From Candidatus Omnitrophota bacterium (lineage in GTDB: Bacteria > Omnitrophota > Gorgyraeia > Zapsychrales > Fredricksoniimonadaceae), in contig JAEUSC010000105.1 of the NCBI GenBank assembly GCA_016789035.1, forward strand, positions 1 through 8,221: a stretch of 8,221 bases of DNA, written 5' to 3'. The position numbers and the translations under genes were made by a program. Every line of letters starts with the position of its first letter. Within the stretch, counting starts at the first letter, position 1. Shown one piece after another: positions 6,161 through 8,221 of the stretch. A model generated the notes under the pieces. The model made no database searches and was not told where the DNA came from. It saw only the letters and a program-made list of their open reading frames with translations.

Positions 6161-7806
6161 TGCAACATTCATACACAAAAGAAAACCTTTCTCCAGAGGA
6201 ACACAAGCTTCAACGCGTACTGGAAATCCTTCCCGGGGCTACTAGCTGGACCATTTTGATAGGCATGATCGTTCTTGCGGTCAAACAACCCCTGTGGGCC
6301 GCCATTCTTATTATTGCCATTGACCTCTACTGGCTTTTTAAATTGACCTACATGACAATTTTTCTTTTGTTGTCCTATTTCCGCCTTAAAACTGAGGAGG
6401 AAACTGACTGGAAAGAGAAAATTCTCCACGTAGACAACCTGGATCATTACCTTCAAAACCCGGCCCGCAAGCCGTCCCCATTAAATGTGGCCGAATTTTT
6501 TTCCTGGAGACGGCATCACGAAGAACTCAATAACCTCAAAAATTCCGGTGAGCTGCCGCCGCCTTCGTCACATATCATCCATGCCATTTTGTTTCCGGTT
6601 TCCAAAGAAGCCGCCTGCATTATTGAATCAAGCCTGGAAAGCTTAAGAAAACAGTCCTTTGATTCCCGACGGATTTTGATCATTTTTGCCGTGGAAGAAC
6701 GGGCCGATGAGTCCATCAAAACGGACATCCTGAATTTGCAAAACAACCACCAAACGGAATTCTTCGATATCTTGGTCTTTTTTCATCCTGACCAAATTCC
6801 CGGAGAGGCCCGTGTCAAAGGGGCCAATGTCACCTATGCCGCCCGTAAAACCACTGACTTTCTGGCCGAAAGAAATATTGCCTTTAAGAACGTGATCCTC
6901 TCCTGCTTTGATGCCGATACCATTGTCAGCCCCAATTATCTGGACTGTCTGACCTATCATTTTCTCGTCACCCCGAAACGATACCAAACGAGTTTTCAGC
7001 CCATTCCGGTTTACCACAATAATATTTGGCAAGTTCCCGGTTTTGCCCGCGTCATCGAAACCGGATCATCATTCTTTCAATTGATCGAGGCCACCAACCC
7101 AGAAAAGCTCGTCACATTTTCAAGCCACAGCATGAGCCTTAAAGCTTTGATTGATGTCGACTATTGGCCGGTCGACATGATTTCGGATGATTCTGCTATT
7201 TTCTGGAAATGCTATATTCATTTCAACGGACAATATAAAGTCGTCCCCATACTGACAACTCTTTCGATGGATGTGGCGGGTTCTAACAACTGGTTTGAAA
7301 CGGTGCGAGCTGTTTATAAACAGAAACGGCGCTGGGCCTGGGGTGTTGAGAATTTTCCCATCGTTGTGCGCTTGTTTCTTAAAAACAAAGCCATTTCCCG
7401 ATACGATAAAATCAAACACACATTTAAAATGTTTGAGGCACACGTGTCCTGGTCGTCCTGGGGGTTTTTGCTAAGCATCATCGGTTGGCTGCCCATTTTT
7501 TATGCCCGTCAGGATTTCACTTATTCGGTCATTTCTTACAACGCGCCTCGGGTCATGGGCATTATTTTTAACCTGGCCGGACTTTCTTTGGTTATATCGA
7601 TCCTTATGAGCCTCTCTCTTCTTCCCAAAAGTGACCGCCGCTTTCCCATCAAAGAGCAATTGATCCATGCCTTGGAGTGGTGCACCCTGCCTTTGATTCT
7701 GACTTTCTTGAGCTCACTCCCCGCCCTGGATGCACAGACCCGTTTGATGTTGGGACGGTATATGGAATTCTGGGTGACCGACAAACACCGCACAGTTAAA
7801 CGCTAA
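6160..7806 (+). CDS. Membrane-bound family 2 glycosyltransferase (processive-type motifs)
   Basis: 548 aa. Two transmembrane helices at about 29-45 and 47-72 precede a cytoplasmic GT-A domain. It starts near 139 (HIIHAILFPVSKEAACIIES), has the metal/nucleotide-sugar motif DAD at 251-253 (SCFDADTIVSP), the catalytic acidic motif SDD at 342-344 (MISDDSAIFWK) and a QxxRW motif at 388-392 (QKRRW). These are the hallmarks of cellulose/hyaluronan-synthase-like GT2 enzymes, which use UDP- or GDP-sugars at the inner face of the membrane. Further helices near 430-448, 464-487 and 505-521 follow. The ATG is set by the TAATG junction with the PEGA gene and by GGAG 5 nt upstream. An in-frame open stretch reaching back to 5863 runs inside the PEGA gene and is not the true start. 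Product sugar and acceptor are not predictable. It is the last gene of the operon and converges with the ABC-2 gene. Confidence 0.9.
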   Translation: MQHSYTKENLSPEEHKLQRVLEILPGATSWTILIGMIVLAVKQPLWAAILIIAIDLYWLFKLTYMTIFLLLSYFRLKTEEETDWKEKILHVDNLDHYLQNPARKPSPLNVAEFFSWRRHHEELNNLKNSGELPPPSSHIIHAILFPVSKEAACIIESSLESLRKQSFDSRRILIIFAVEERADESIKTDILNLQNNHQTEFFDILVFFHPDQIPGEARVKGANVTYAARKTTDFLAERNIAFKNVILSCFDADTIVSPNYLDCLTYHFLVTPKRYQTSFQPIPVYHNNIWQVPGFARVIETGSSFFQLIEATNPEKLVTFSSHSMSLKALIDVDYWPVDMISDDSAIFWKCYIHFNGQYKVVPILTTLSMDVAGSNNWFETVRAVYKQKRRWAWGVENFPIVVRLFLKNKAISRYDKIKHTFKMFEAHVSWSSWGFLLSIIGWLPIFYARQDFTYSVISYNAPRVMGIIFNLAGLSLVISILMSLSLLPKSDRRFPIKEQLIHALEWCTLPLILTFLSSLPALDAQTRLMLGRYMEFWVTDKHRTVKR

Positions 7807-7820
7807 GACACCCGCTGTCT
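7806..7820. terminator. Weak hairpin between convergent genes
   Basis: AGACA (7806-7810) pairs with TGTCT (7816-7820) around a CCCGC loop, starting on the last base of the GT2 stop codon. The stem is only 5 bp and no proper T-tract follows in either direction. It is the only candidate terminator in the 30-bp gap between the GT2 and ABC-2 genes. Confidence 0.25.
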
Positions 7821-7836
7821 CGAGCAGAATCAAACA

Positions 7837-8221
7837 CTATTTTATTCGCTTATTAAACCGCAGGACACTGAGCGTGACGATCAAAATCGCCATCCCCAGC
7901 AACGGAAGGATTTGGTCCAGAAGATCGGCAAAGCCGAGGCCTTTAAGAATAATGCCTCGGGCAATCTTCAGGAAATACGTCATTGGAATCAGATGACTGA
8001 GAGCATAAATCGGCAACGGCATGGTCTCCCGGGGGAAAACAAAACCGGACAGAAGAATGGACGGCGCGGCAAACATCATGACAATCTGCGATGACTGCTG
8101 TTGGTTGTCAGCAACCGTTGAAGCCAGAAGCCCGATGGCCAGGCACAACGAAATATACAAAAGAGTCAGAACAAACAAAGTAAACAGATTTCCCCGGATA
8201 GGCACCTGAAACAAAAACCAC
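7837..8221 (-). CDS. ABC-2 type transporter permease, C-terminal part (5' truncated by window edge)
   Basis: About 127 codons are visible, open to the right edge; the stop is TAG at 7837-7839. The fragment has the classic C-terminal half of ABC-2 permeases of the YhhJ/YbhS type: WFLFQVPIRGN, a helix with LAIGLLASTVADNQQQS, then APSILLSGFVFPRETMP, SHLIPMTYFLKIARGIILKG and a last helix ending RFNKRIK. Three to four membrane helices are present. Full family members have about 370 residues, so about 250 should lie beyond the window, probably preceded by an ATPase gene and a membrane-fusion gene in the usual exporter operon. The usual role is drug or small-molecule export, or export of an envelope component. 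A TTG at 8212-8214 is an internal Leu codon, not a start. Confidence 0.88.
   Translation of the reverse strand, partial: WFLFQVPIRGNLFTLFVLTLLYISLCLAIGLLASTVADNQQQSSQIVMMFAAPSILLSGFVFPRETMPLPIYALSHLIPMTYFLKIARGIILKGLGFADLLDQILPLLGMAILIVTLSVLRFNKRIK

Noticed and set aside
8212..8214. TTG as the start of a complete 125-aa small membrane protein
   Set aside because: The reading frame and ABC-2 homology (WF before this Leu) continue to the window edge, so it is a truncated permease.

Overview
The window is a densely coded bacterial chromosome segment with no gene-free stretch over 300 bases. It has moderate GC content, Shine-Dalgarno-led genes, and TGA used as a stop (ends of the protease and TetR genes), so a standard bacterial code fits. 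The PEGA-domain protein, the membrane GT2 and the 'NNWDS...YH' membrane glycosyltransferase resemble proteins I associate with candidate phyla such as Omnitrophota or Patescibacteria. This placement is an impression, not a proof. No tRNA, rRNA, CRISPR array, insertion sequence or phage gene is visible.

Layout, left to right: (1) the 3' end of a class I SAM-methyltransferase gene (+, cut by the left edge), followed by a perfect 11-bp hairpin. (2) A leftward stress-type cluster, read from about 2300 down to 318: a TetR/NemR-like regulator, a 71-aa cysteine-rich single-pass membrane protein overlapping it by 4 bp, a terminator-like hairpin, and an HtrA/Do-type serine protease with one PDZ domain and no signal peptide. 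The TetR gene has a sigma-70-type promoter with both hexamers perfect, and a TetR-type dyad lies on its predicted start site, which suggests autorepression. (3) A rightward, tightly packed three-gene operon (2382-7806): a polytopic GT39/PMT-like glycosyltransferase, an N-terminally anchored PEGA protein with a probable beta-propeller, and a membrane GT2 with DxD, SDD and QxxRW motifs. (4) The C-terminal third of an ABC-2 exporter permease (-, cut by the right edge), convergent with the GT2.

Inferred roles: the leftward cluster looks like a chemically induced envelope or thiol/metal-stress module. The regulator keeps a cysteine at the position of E. coli NemR Cys106, and its translationally coupled partner has 7 cysteines in 71 residues. 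The rightward operon looks like a cell-surface glycan or glycoprotein assembly unit. Nothing here proves a new system; the TetR/Cys-rich membrane protein pair is the best candidate for something undescribed.
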